64,000 nt of DNA from Pantoea dispersa (GTDB lineage Bacteria; Pseudomonadota; Gammaproteobacteria; Enterobacterales; Enterobacteriaceae). The notes beneath the pieces were generated by a model. The model was given only the letters and a program-made list of their open reading frames with translations. It had not been told where the DNA came from and ran no database searches. The first letter of the stretch is position 1. Each line of letters starts with the position of its first letter. Of this stretch, positions 42,094 to 50,074 are shown piece after piece. A program made the translations under genes and the position numbers. The stretch covers positions 342,427-406,426 of the forward strand of contig NZ_SCKT01000002.1 in NCBI RefSeq assembly GCF_014155765.1. Reading direction: 5' to 3'.

Positions 42094-43284
42094 ATGTCCC
42101 ATACCGCTTTATCTGCTGATTCTGCCCTGCGTCGCTCCGGCTTTTTCCTGCTGCTGCTGTTACTGACCGCCGCCAACTTACGCACGCCCATCACCGCCAC
42201 CGGGCCGGTACTGGAAAATATTCGCCTGACATTTGGCCTGAGCGCCAGCGCTGCCGGCGTGATTAACTTTTTACCGCTGCTGATGTTTGCCACGCTGGCA
42301 CCGCCAGCCGCCTGGTTTGGCAATCGCTTTGGCCTCGAGCGCAGTCTGTGGGGGGCGTTACTCCTGATCGTCCTGGGTTCACTGCTGCGAATCAGCGGCA
42401 GCGAAACGGCACTGTGGCTGGGGACGCTGATTCTCAGCAGCGGGATCGCGGCGGCCAACGTCCTGCTGCCGCCGCTGATTAAGCGGGATTACACCGCGCA
42501 CACCGCGCGTTATATCGGGCTGTATGCCATGACCATGGGCATCACCGCCAGCATCGCTTCCGGCGTGGCCGTGCCGCTGGCCGAACTCAGCAGCGCCGGC
42601 TGGCGTCTGTCGCTGGCGGTCTGGCTGATTCCGGCGCTGATCGCGCTGCTGGCATGGCTGCCGCAGCTGAAAAATCCCGCGACGCATGAGCAGCGCGCGA
42701 CAGAGGTCACCGTAACGCGTTCGCCGTGGCGTTCCGCGATCGGCTGGCAGGTGTCGCTGTTCATGGCCAGCCAGTCGTTACTGTTTTATACCCTGATTGG
42801 CTGGTTTACCCCGTTCGCACAGGATAATGGCATCAGTCAGCTGCAGGCGGGCGGCATGTTGTTCGTCTATCAAATTGTGGCGATCGCCTCCAATCTGGCC
42901 TGTATGCGGGCACTGAAGCAGCTGCGCGATCAGCGTCTAATCGGGCTGCTGGCTTCGCTGTCGATCTTCATCGCGGTGACCGGCCTGCTGCTGGCACCCG
43001 CATGGTCGCTATTGTGGCTGATTCTGGCAGGCCTCGGTGCGGGCGCCTCGCTGCTGATCAGCCTGTCACTGTTTAATTTACGCACCCGGGACCATCGCCA
43101 GGCCTCGAAACTCTCCGGCATGGCACAGTGCGTGGGTTACGGGCTGGCGGCGCTGGGACCGCTGTGCTTCGGCATGCTGCATGATGTCAGCGGCAGCTGG
43201 CAGCTCCCGCTGCTGATGCTGTTGGCAGTAAGCGCGCTGCAAATGGCGATGGCGCTGCTGGCCGGACGCGACCGCGCTATCTGA
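42094..43284 (+). CDS. MFS transporter, CynX/NimT (YeaN-like) family
   Basis: About 396 residues with 12 transmembrane segments; AANLRTPITATGPVLENIR, LLPPLIKRDYTAHTARYIGLYAMTMG (two adjoining stretches) and GVAVPLAEL match the cyanate/nitroimidazole (CynX, YeaN/NimT) group. ATG 42055 would give 13 more residues; 42094 fits family length better. Ends 2 bp from the convergent sfnG stop. Substrate unknown. Confidence 0.85.
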   Translation: MSHTALSADSALRRSGFFLLLLLLTAANLRTPITATGPVLENIRLTFGLSASAAGVINFLPLLMFATLAPPAAWFGNRFGLERSLWGALLLIVLGSLLRISGSETALWLGTLILSSGIAAANVLLPPLIKRDYTAHTARYIGLYAMTMGITASIASGVAVPLAELSSAGWRLSLAVWLIPALIALLAWLPQLKNPATHEQRATEVTVTRSPWRSAIGWQVSLFMASQSLLFYTLIGWFTPFAQDNGISQLQAGGMLFVYQIVAIASNLACMRALKQLRDQRLIGLLASLSIFIAVTGLLLAPAWSLLWLILAGLGAGASLLISLSLFNLRTRDHRQASKLSGMAQCVGYGLAALGPLCFGMLHDVSGSWQLPLLMLLAVSALQMAMALLAGRDRAI

Positions 43285-43286
43285 CC

Positions 43287-44381
43287 TCAGACCGTGACGG
43301 CGTTAAGCGCCTCCTGCCGTTCCAGTTCGCGCACGCGTGGGATAACTTCCCGCCCAAAGAACTCCACCTCTTCATGGAAATGCAGAAACGCCAGCAGCAG
43401 TAAATCCACGCCAGCGCGTTTCTGCTCCATGATGCGCTCAGCAATTTGCTGCGGCGTGCCAATCAGATTGGTTTTGAAACCGTCGTTGTATTGCACCAGA
43501 TCCTCAAAGGAGGATTTGGCCCAGTTGCCCTCGCCTTCCGGCGACGCGCTGCCGGCATTTTTCACCTCATGCTGGAAGCCTTTCACTGCATCCGGATTGG
43601 CTTTGGCGATGATCTCCTGCAGCACCGCCTGGGCTTCCTGTTCGCTCTCGCGGGCGATGACGAAACCATTCAGGCCGATTTTAACGGCGTGCTGATTGAC
43701 GGCGGCTTTGGCGCGGATATCGTCTACCTGCTGGCGTACGCCCTGTGGCGTGTTGCCGTTGGTGAAGTACCAGTCAGACACCCGTGACGCCATGTCCCGC
43801 GCGGCGCGCGAGCTGCCGCCCTGAAAAATTTCCGGTAGCGGATCGAGTGGTTTAGGCTTGAGCGCGTAGTCGCGGAAGCGATAAAAATCTCCGGCGAAGC
43901 TGAAGCTGCTTTCACGCCAGATGCCGCGCAGGCAGCGAATAAACTCTTCCGAACGCAGATAGCGCTCTTCGTGATCGAGCCAGGGTTCACCAATCGCTTT
44001 GAACTCGCCGCGAAACCAGCCGCTGACAATGTTCACCGCGATGCGCGGACCGTACAGATGGCTGATGGTAGCGATCTGCTTCGCCGCCAGCGTCGGGTTC
44101 CACGGCCCCGGCAGCAGCGCGGCAATCACTTTGAGTTTTGTGGTGTGGCTCAGCAGATCCTGAGAGAAGGTGACTGATTCGTGCTGATTATCCGCGCCAT
44201 AGCCGGCGGTGAAGCGAATCTGTGTCAGGGCATAATCGAAGCCAGCGCGTTCAGCGATTTTCGCCAGTTCACGGTTGTACTCCGCGTCCCAGCGCGTGCG
44301 CTGCTCGATCTGACTGATAACTAAACCACCTGAAACATTAGGCACCCAGTAAGCAAACTGCAGCGGTTTTACCTGTGACAT
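43287..44381 (-). CDS. sfnG: Dimethylsulfone monooxygenase SfnG
   Basis: FMNH2-dependent enzyme of the luciferase-like/SsuD family that oxidises dimethyl sulfone to methanesulfinate, a sulfur-scavenging step. 364 residues with LQFAYWVPNVSGGLVIS, TRWDAEYNRELAKIAERAGF, GADNQHESVTFSQ and the FMN-site NIVSGWFRGEF and EIFQGGSSRAARD. AGGAG precedes ATG 44381. The flavin reductase and activator SfnR are not in the window. A sigma-54-type promoter lies upstream, which matches regulation of sfn genes in Pseudomonas. Confidence 0.92.
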   Translation of the reverse strand: MSQVKPLQFAYWVPNVSGGLVISQIEQRTRWDAEYNRELAKIAERAGFDYALTQIRFTAGYGADNQHESVTFSQDLLSHTTKLKVIAALLPGPWNPTLAAKQIATISHLYGPRIAVNIVSGWFRGEFKAIGEPWLDHEERYLRSEEFIRCLRGIWRESSFSFAGDFYRFRDYALKPKPLDPLPEIFQGGSSRAARDMASRVSDWYFTNGNTPQGVRQQVDDIRAKAAVNQHAVKIGLNGFVIARESEQEAQAVLQEIIAKANPDAVKGFQHEVKNAGSASPEGEGNWAKSSFEDLVQYNDGFKTNLIGTPQQIAERIMEQKRAGVDLLLLAFLHFHEEVEFFGREVIPRVRELERQEALNAVTV

Positions 44382-44398
44382 AGGTTTCTCCTGAGACT

Positions 44399-44452
44399 TC
44401 TTATAGCTGGATTAACGGAAAATTATCTTCATTAATGCTTTTGGCTATAAGA
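44399..44452. promoter_or_regulatory. Inverted repeat in the sfnG leader
   Basis: TCTTATAGC (44399-44407) and GCTATAAGA (44444-44452) are perfect 9-bp arms 36 bp apart. They lie between the predicted sigma-54 start site and the sfnG ATG. Could be a regulator site or an RNA stem; no assignment. Confidence 0.4.
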
Positions 44453-44457
44453 GGCTA

Positions 44458-44473
44458 TGCAGTGAGCGTGCCA
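44458..44473 (-). promoter_or_regulatory. Sigma-54-type promoter of sfnG
   Basis: Minus strand TGGCACG-CTCA-CTGCA, preceded by C (CTGGCACG), differs from the RpoN consensus TGGCACG-N4-TTGCA at one weakly conserved base. It lies 77 bp upstream of the sfnG start. In Pseudomonas putida the sfn genes are driven by sigma-54 and SfnR, so the match fits the gene. Confidence 0.65.
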
Positions 44474-44601
44474 GTTCCTGGCAGAGATTAAACGCCTGAT
44501 TTGCCGGCTAACTGAATGAGAGGATGAGGAATGTCTGTTGCGGATGCAGCAGCCGCTGTCGCCAGGCTGTTGCAATTGCAGCCGCTCCGGCGAAAAGGGC
44601 G

Positions 44602-44949
44602 CTACTCCGCGTGCTGAAAAGCCTGCAGCGCGCTTCGGGTGGCGGCATCGTCAACGGCGGCGCTGAGCAACGCATCAAGCAGACCGGGAAAGCGCGCGTC
44701 CAGATCGTCGCGACGCAGTGACAGCAGATTCTCGCGGCCAGAGGGTTTTTGCCAGATTACGCCGCTGTCACGCAGTACCCGCCAGTGATGGGTTAAGGTA
44801 GATTTGGATACGCCTTGCAGCAGCGAGCCGCAGCTGCGCTCCTCCCCCTGTGCCAGCAGCGCGACGACCGCCATGCGCATCGGATTGCCCAGCGCGGCCA
44901 GCACATTCTCCAGCCTGATGGCGTCACGCGACGGATGATTTTCCAGCAT
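44602..44949 (-). CDS. ArsR family transcriptional regulator
   Basis: 115 residues with a winged helix: LENVLAALGNPMRMAVVALLAQGEE cut as LAALGNPMRMAVVALL, then SKSTLTHHWRVLRDSGVIWQ and RENLLSLRRDDLDARFPGLL. No metal-binding ELCVCDL motif, so probably not a metal sensor. Divergent from an MFS gene about 160 bp away that is its likely target. Confidence 0.85.
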   Translation of the reverse strand: MLENHPSRDAIRLENVLAALGNPMRMAVVALLAQGEERSCGSLLQGVSKSTLTHHWRVLRDSGVIWQKPSGRENLLSLRRDDLDARFPGLLDALLSAAVDDAATRSALQAFQHAE

Positions 44950-45108
44950 TGCTTATCTCTGTAAGGGCGTAAGACAGCAAATTATCCGTGAGTCGGCGGG
45001 CGATGTATAGCGCAGTACGAGCGGTGCGCCAATCGCGCTGCGCTAATTTACGATGTCACATTGCTGCTCTATGCTTGTCACCATCCTCCACTCTTTCTTC
45101 ATCACAAC

Positions 45109-46335
45109 ATGAATGCAAATCCGATAGCGCATCCCGCTGCTTTGCGGTCTCTCCAGGCGTTGTGCCTGGTCAATTTTTTCATGGCCGATGTGCGGGATGG
45201 ACTCGGCCCTTTCCTGGGAATCTTTCTTACTGAACATGGCTGGAGAGCGGATGATATTGGCTGGGCGATGACTGCCGGCGGTTTAGCCGGTCTGCTGGCT
45301 ACGCTGCCGGCGGGTCTGGCAACCGATGCCACGCACCATAAAAAAGGGCTGCTGATTCTGGCCTCACTGCTCATTACGCTGGCCACCCTGATGCTGTGGT
45401 GGTTTCCTTACGGTGGAGTGGTGGTTGGCTCGCAGGTGGTTACCGGTCTCGCGGCCGCGCTTATTGCCCCGTTACTGACCGGCGTCACCCTCGGCCTGAC
45501 CGGCTCTCAGGGGTTCAGCCAGCAGATGGGTAGAAACGAGGCGTTCAATCATGGCGGCAATATGACTGCCGCGCTGTTTGCCGGGTTTGCCGTCTGGCTG
45601 TGGGGCACCGATGCGGTTTTTATCCTGATGACCGCGATGGCACTGTGCGCATGTTTTGCCGTGGCCGCCATTCAGCGTAACGCGATCGATGACCGCGCGG
45701 CGCGCGGCGGTGCCGGACAGCAGGCCGCAGAGCTTCCGGGTTTCTCTGCCCTGCTGCGCAATCCGGTGCTGCTGATTACCGGCCTGACGCTGCTGCTGTT
45801 TCACCTCGGCAACGCCGCGCTGTTGCCGATGCTGGGCATTCGCGCGGCGGCAACGCACAGCGGACAGCTCAGCCCGGGTGTTTATACCGCTGCAACCGTG
45901 GTGATTTCGCAATGCGTGATGATTCCCGTGGCGTTATTCGCCGCCCGAAACGCCAGCCGCCTCGGTTTCCCGCTGCTGATAACCCTCGCGCTGGTGGTGC
46001 TGCCGGTGCGTGCCGGCATCGCCTCCCTGTTCGATGGCACCTATGCGATGGTACCGGTACAGATTCTTGATGGTCTGGCCGCCGGGCTGCTGGGCGTGGC
46101 AGTACCGGGCTACATCGTCAGCGTGCTTGACGGCAGCGGACACACCAATGCCGGCCAGAGTTTCGTCATGCTGATGCAGGGCGTGGGCGCGGCATGCAGC
46201 CCGGCACTGACCGGCAGCATCGCCGCCGCCTGGTCTTATCAGGTCGCTTTCGCCGTGCTCGGCAGCATTGCCCTCGCCGCACTGATGCTCTGGAGCCTCA
46301 GCCAGCGCATCCGATGGGTTAAAAGCCGGGCGTGA
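45109..46335 (+). CDS. MFS transporter
   Basis: 408 residues from ATG 45109 (an in-frame ATG at 45061 is 16 codons earlier and less likely). Twelve hydrophobic segments; LVNFFMADVRDGLGPFLGIFL in helix 1, AGLATDATHHKKGLLILAS in the first loop. Resembles the drug/unknown-substrate MFS exporters found beside ArsR-type regulators. The ArsR gene is divergent. Substrate not deducible. Confidence 0.82.
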   Translation: MNANPIAHPAALRSLQALCLVNFFMADVRDGLGPFLGIFLTEHGWRADDIGWAMTAGGLAGLLATLPAGLATDATHHKKGLLILASLLITLATLMLWWFPYGGVVVGSQVVTGLAAALIAPLLTGVTLGLTGSQGFSQQMGRNEAFNHGGNMTAALFAGFAVWLWGTDAVFILMTAMALCACFAVAAIQRNAIDDRAARGGAGQQAAELPGFSALLRNPVLLITGLTLLLFHLGNAALLPMLGIRAAATHSGQLSPGVYTAATVVISQCVMIPVALFAARNASRLGFPLLITLALVVLPVRAGIASLFDGTYAMVPVQILDGLAAGLLGVAVPGYIVSVLDGSGHTNAGQSFVMLMQGVGAACSPALTGSIAAAWSYQVAFAVLGSIALAALMLWSLSQRIRWVKSRA

Positions 46336-46381
46336 GGGGATATCTTTCCACCCGGCTTGAGTCGCGCTTCGATAAGCCGGG
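46323..46381. terminator. Three-arm hairpin region between the MFS gene and clcA
   Basis: AAGCCGGG (46323-46330), CCCGGCTT (46351-46358) and AAGCCGGG (46374-46381): the middle arm can pair with either flank. The first arm overlaps the MFS 3' end; the second pair lies just past the clcA stop. Alternative hairpins could end transcription from each direction, but no U-run is present. Confidence 0.4.
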
Positions 46382-46388
46382 ATAATCC

Positions 46389-47792
46389 TTATTCCGTTCG
46401 GGCGCTGGCGCGGTTAGTGAGCTGTGCTTTGGCCAGAGTGCGCGCCAGGATTGAAGAATAGAGCGGTTTGCCACCAAAGAACTGCGCCGCCAGCGTCGCG
46501 CCCAGGCAGGTGATGATCATCGGCAGAATCAGTTGATAATTATTGGTCATTTCCAGCACCAGCACGATGCCGGTAAGCGGCGCGCGCACCGAGGCGGCGA
46601 ACAGCGCGCCCATCCCGGCGACGGCAAAGGTGGCGGCTTCCAGCTGATAATGCGGGAACCAGTCGGCGCTCAACTGACCAAAGCAGGTGCCCAGCAGCGT
46701 ACCCAGCGTCAGCATGGGCGCAAAAATGCCGCCCGGCGCGCCTGAAGAGAAGCAGCAAATGGTGACCAGCGTGCGCAGCGCGAAGAGAGCAAACAGCGCC
46801 AGCGCGCCATAGTGTCCGGTAGCGAACTCCGGAATCAGCGTCGTTCCGCCGCTCACCGCCTGCGGCAGCAGTAAACCCAGCACGCCGCACAGTCCGGCCA
46901 GCAGACTACCGAACAGCACCCAGCGCCCGGTACGTCCGAGATGCAGGCGCTGAAACTGGTCCTGTGCGAGAAATATCAGCCGGTTGAACGCCACGCCGCA
47001 GCCACCAAACAGCACACCCAGCACCAGATAGAGCCACAGCGTCTCGGTGGGCGCGTCACGCAGCTGACCGATATTAATGATGGCTTCATTACCGTTGAGC
47101 ACGCGAAAGACAATACTCGACATGATCACGCCAACAAACACCGCTTTTATCGATATCAGGCTATAGCGAAACTGCGGGCGCATCTCTTCGATAATGAACA
47201 AAATGCCGGCCAGCGGCGCGTTGAACGCCGCCGAAAGCCCCGCCGCGGCACCGGTCGCCAGCAGCGTATGACGCGATTCGGAATCGCGCACGCGAAACAG
47301 ATCGAGGCACATACCGCCGATGTTGCCGCCAATCTGTACCGTGGGTCCTTCGCGCCCCAGCACCATGCCAGAACCCAGCGCGCCCATGCCGCCGATAAAT
47401 TTAACCGGCAGCACGCGCCACCAGCGCACCGGGCGCAGCTCTTCCAGCGCGCCCTCGATTTCCGGAATGCCCGAGCCTCCTGCCTCCGGCGCTAAGCGGC
47501 GCACCAGAAAATAGCCGATGCCGCCCAGCAGCGCCGAGATAAAAAACGCGCTCAGCAACGCCATGGCCAGGTTATCCGCACGCTCTGTCAGCCAGCCGAT
47601 CCGCAGGTGGAGAATAAAATTGACCGCGCGATCGAAAGCCACACCCACCAGCCCGGTGAGGATACCGACCAGCGCGGCCAGCAGCAGCAATGCCAGCGGG
47701 GTTTTATCGCGTCGCAGCAGTTTTTGCAGCAGCATAAAGCGCCCGGCGCGCATCGCGTTGGCAGGCTCGGTGGCATCAGGTAAGGCAGACAT
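46389..47792 (-). CDS. clcA: H+/Cl- exchange transporter ClcA
   Basis: 467 residues. All CLC filter motifs are visible: [19 protein letters not shown] with the gating Glu, GGIFAPML and the Tyr in GKPLYSS. The proton-path Glu is in [10 protein letters not shown], so this is an antiporter, not a channel. ATG 47792 with GAGG is chosen over TTG 47804. In E. coli ClcA supports extreme acid resistance. Stands alone. Confidence 0.92.
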   Translation of the reverse strand: MSALPDATEPANAMRAGRFMLLQKLLRRDKTPLALLLLAALVGILTGLVGVAFDRAVNFILHLRIGWLTERADNLAMALLSAFFISALLGGIGYFLVRRLAPEAGGSGIPEIEGALEELRPVRWWRVLPVKFIGGMGALGSGMVLGREGPTVQIGGNIGGMCLDLFRVRDSESRHTLLATGAAAGLSAAFNAPLAGILFIIEEMRPQFRYSLISIKAVFVGVIMSSIVFRVLNGNEAIINIGQLRDAPTETLWLYLVLGVLFGGCGVAFNRLIFLAQDQFQRLHLGRTGRWVLFGSLLAGLCGVLGLLLPQAVSGGTTLIPEFATGHYGALALFALFALRTLVTICCFSSGAPGGIFAPMLTLGTLLGTCFGQLSADWFPHYQLEAATFAVAGMGALFAASVRAPLTGIVLVLEMTNNYQLILPMIITCLGATLAAQFFGGKPLYSSILARTLAKAQLTNRASARTE

Positions 47793-48089
47793 CGTCATCC
47801 TCAATTACAACGGTTAAGCGCATTGGCAGCGCCGGAAAGAGTTTGGGCTTAGCATAACCAAAATTGCCTGATCGGTAACTCAATCATTCGCAACATAATT
47901 TTACCTCAGGCCGCGCGATGTGGCGTCGGCGCAAGGCTGGGTTGCGATCGGGCGCAACAAACCGCGCAGAAAATCCGCAATGCGGTGCAGGCTTGCTGCA
48001 GCATGCTCACAGAATTTTGCGCGGTGGATTGACGCGCCGACGGCAAATCACCATGATCGCGCCAGGATTAGTCACCCCGGAGCCACAAG

Positions 48090-49049
48090 GTGTCGGAACT
48101 CAGTAATGCATTGCTTGAAGAGATTATCACGGACGTACGCCCCCTCACCCGTCAGGGCAAAGTGGCAGATTACATCCCGGCGCTGGCCGGCGTGGATGCC
48201 GATCAACTGGGCATCGCCATTGCCACCGCCGATGGACGCAGCTATCAGGCCGGCGATGCAGGCACGCGCTTCTCGATCCAGTCCATCTCCAAAGTCCTGT
48301 CGCTTACCGTCGCGCTGACGCTGTACGAGGACGCCGAGATCTGGCAGCGCGTGGGCAAAGAGCCATCCGGCCAGGCATTCAATTCTCTGGTGCAGCTTGA
48401 ACTGGAACAGGGAAAGCCGCGCAATCCATTCATTAACGCCGGCGCGCTGGTAATGTGCGATTTGCTGGAAAGCCGACTCACCGCGCCACGCCAGCGCATG
48501 CTGGAGTTTGTGCGTCGTCTGACACAGCAGCCGGACATTCAGTATGACCGTGCGGTCGCGCGCTCTGAATATGAGCACTCGGCACGTAACGCCGCCATTG
48601 CCTGGCTGATGAAGTCGTTTGGCAACTTTCATAATGACGTCAGTAAAGTCATGGAAACCTACTTTCACTACTGCTCGCTGGCGATGAGCTGCAGCGAACT
48701 GGCGCGCACGTTTCTCTATCTCGCTAATCACGGCCGCACGCTGGATGATGAGTGGGCGGTGATCTCTGCACGCCAGGCGCGGCAGGTGAACGCACTGATG
48801 ATGACCAGCGGCATGTACGACGGCGCCGGTGAGTTTGCCTGGCGCGTGGGCATGCCAGCTAAATCCGGCGTCGGCGGCGGGATTGTCGCAGTGATTCCCG
48901 GTGAGATGAGTATTGCCGTCTGGTCGCCGGCGCTGGATCATTCCGGTAACTCGCTGGCCGGCACCGCCATGCTGGAGAAACTCACGGAGCGGCTGGGGCG
49001 ATCGATATTTCAAGGCCCGGCTCATACTGAGAGGCTTCCCTGTAAATGA
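48090..49049 (+). CDS. glsA: Glutaminase (GlsA/GlsB family)
   Basis: Hydrolyses glutamine to glutamate and ammonia, a contribution to acid tolerance in enterobacteria. 319 residues beginning at GTG 48090 with GGAG upstream. Serine-dependent beta-lactamase-like fold: catalytic S65-I-S-K68 in [38 protein letters not shown] and [13 protein letters not shown]. Closest in type to E. coli YneH (GlsB). Its position beside clcA may be meaningful for acid response, but they are on opposite strands. Confidence 0.93.
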   Translation: MSELSNALLEEIITDVRPLTRQGKVADYIPALAGVDADQLGIAIATADGRSYQAGDAGTRFSIQSISKVLSLTVALTLYEDAEIWQRVGKEPSGQAFNSLVQLELEQGKPRNPFINAGALVMCDLLESRLTAPRQRMLEFVRRLTQQPDIQYDRAVARSEYEHSARNAAIAWLMKSFGNFHNDVSKVMETYFHYCSLAMSCSELARTFLYLANHGRTLDDEWAVISARQARQVNALMMTSGMYDGAGEFAWRVGMPAKSGVGGGIVAVIPGEMSIAVWSPALDHSGNSLAGTAMLEKLTERLGRSIFQGPAHTERLPCK

Positions 49050-49592
49050 AAAGAGTTAAACAACGAGCCGCCCGTTTATATCGGTGCGCATAAATGCGCA
49101 CCCTACGAAAATCGCGTAATTCCTTGCTGATTGCGATCGATGCCGTTATGCCTTGCAATTAAGTTGAAAGTGACCTGATTACAACGGTCCGTATCAATGC
49201 GCCGTCATGTGTAAATCGTGCAACTGCCTACATGCCGCAATAAATGACGTGACGCCTTGTAATAAAGCTGCAAGTGGCCTGTTTATATCGGTGCGGATCA
49301 ATGCGCACCCTGTGCAAATAGTGCCAATACCTTGTAGGGTCGCCATTAATGGCGACCACAAATTCTGAGCAATGACAGGTTATGCCATCAGACACCGCTC
49401 ATCCTTCAGCAATGAGAAATAGTGTTTCTCTAATGTACTCATCAGGTTGCAATTAAGTTAACAAACGCACCACGTTAAGTGACCCTTTTCAAAAGGTGCG
49501 AATTTTGTCGCTCCCAGCCTCACTTTTATTAACCCTTGTGCGGCAATCGCGTTACACTTCGGCCTCATTTGTTGAAGCACTCAGTATTTGCC
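49050..49592. other. 543-bp gene-free region
   Basis: Contains the tandem repeat block (49074-49384). The rest (about 49385-49592) is AT-richer leader of the next operon with no clear promoter or operator. No plausible gene on either strand. Confidence 0.7.
49074..49384 (+). repeat. Three imperfect tandem copies of a repeat of about 104 bp
   Basis: Units begin near 49074, 49177 and 49281, each with a variant of GTTTATATCGGTGCGCAT followed by AAATGCGCACCC-like words, and the first two close with GCCTTGCAATTAAG / GCCTTGTAATAAAG. Each unit includes the small palindrome GGTGCGCAT-n-AATGCGCACC in more or less decayed form. The third copy resembles the repeat at 27744-27818 over its whole length. 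This looks like a Pantoea-type intergenic repeat that has been amplified in tandem. Confidence 0.75.
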
Positions 49593-50009
49593 ATGACGTT
49601 TTCCTATCACTTTCGCCAGCGCCTGACCGCCTGCGTCGCCATTGTGGCGGTGCTGCTGCTGTTCGTCGCGCCGATTGTGTCGAAAACGCTGCTGGAGCGG
49701 CAAACGCGCATTGACCCCGTGGCGTCGCACAGCCCTTCATCTGCCATGCCAATGCACCATCACGATATGCCGATGGAGATGGCGATGCCGGGCATGATGC
49801 ATCACAACATGGACGACGGCGAATTTGCCTGTGGCTATTGTGATTTGCTGGTGCATGTTCCGATGATGATGTGGGTGTTTATCCCGTTCATCTGGCTGAT
49901 GCTGGTGATCTCGCGCGCCCCACCGCTGCCGCCGCTGGTGGCACCCCGGCCGCGCCGCTTCAGCGGTACCCATCGTCCGCGCGCGCCACCGGTTTTTCTT
50001 TCCTGCTGA
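49593..50009 (+). CDS. DUF2946-like Met/His-rich membrane protein
   Basis: 138 residues: N-terminal membrane segment (ACVAIVAVLLLFVAPIV), a periplasmic stretch dense in His and Met (PMHHHDMPMEMAMPGMMHHN), a C-x2-C pair in FACGYCDLLVH and a second hydrophobic segment (MMMWVFIPFIWLMLVI). This is the DUF2946 pattern, often beside copper or haem-associated genes. ATG 49593 starts the protein; the frame from 49536 has no support. 65 bp before the PepSY protein, probably one operon. Copper binding is inference from composition. Confidence 0.78.
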   Translation: MTFSYHFRQRLTACVAIVAVLLLFVAPIVSKTLLERQTRIDPVASHSPSSAMPMHHHDMPMEMAMPGMMHHNMDDGEFACGYCDLLVHVPMMMWVFIPFIWLMLVISRAPPLPPLVAPRPRRFSGTHRPRAPPVFLSC

Positions 50010-50074
50010 ATCTCATTAATCGGTACAACGCCTGCGCTGTGCCCTGACATTCTCTTATAGGAAGGAAGACGGCT

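Noticed and set aside
48072-49025. 317-codon frame opposite glutaminase
   Set aside because: Antisense of a full-length, motif-complete glsA.
49074-49384. CRISPR array
   Set aside because: Only three diverged units of about 104 bp without constant short repeats and unique spacers, and no cas genes.
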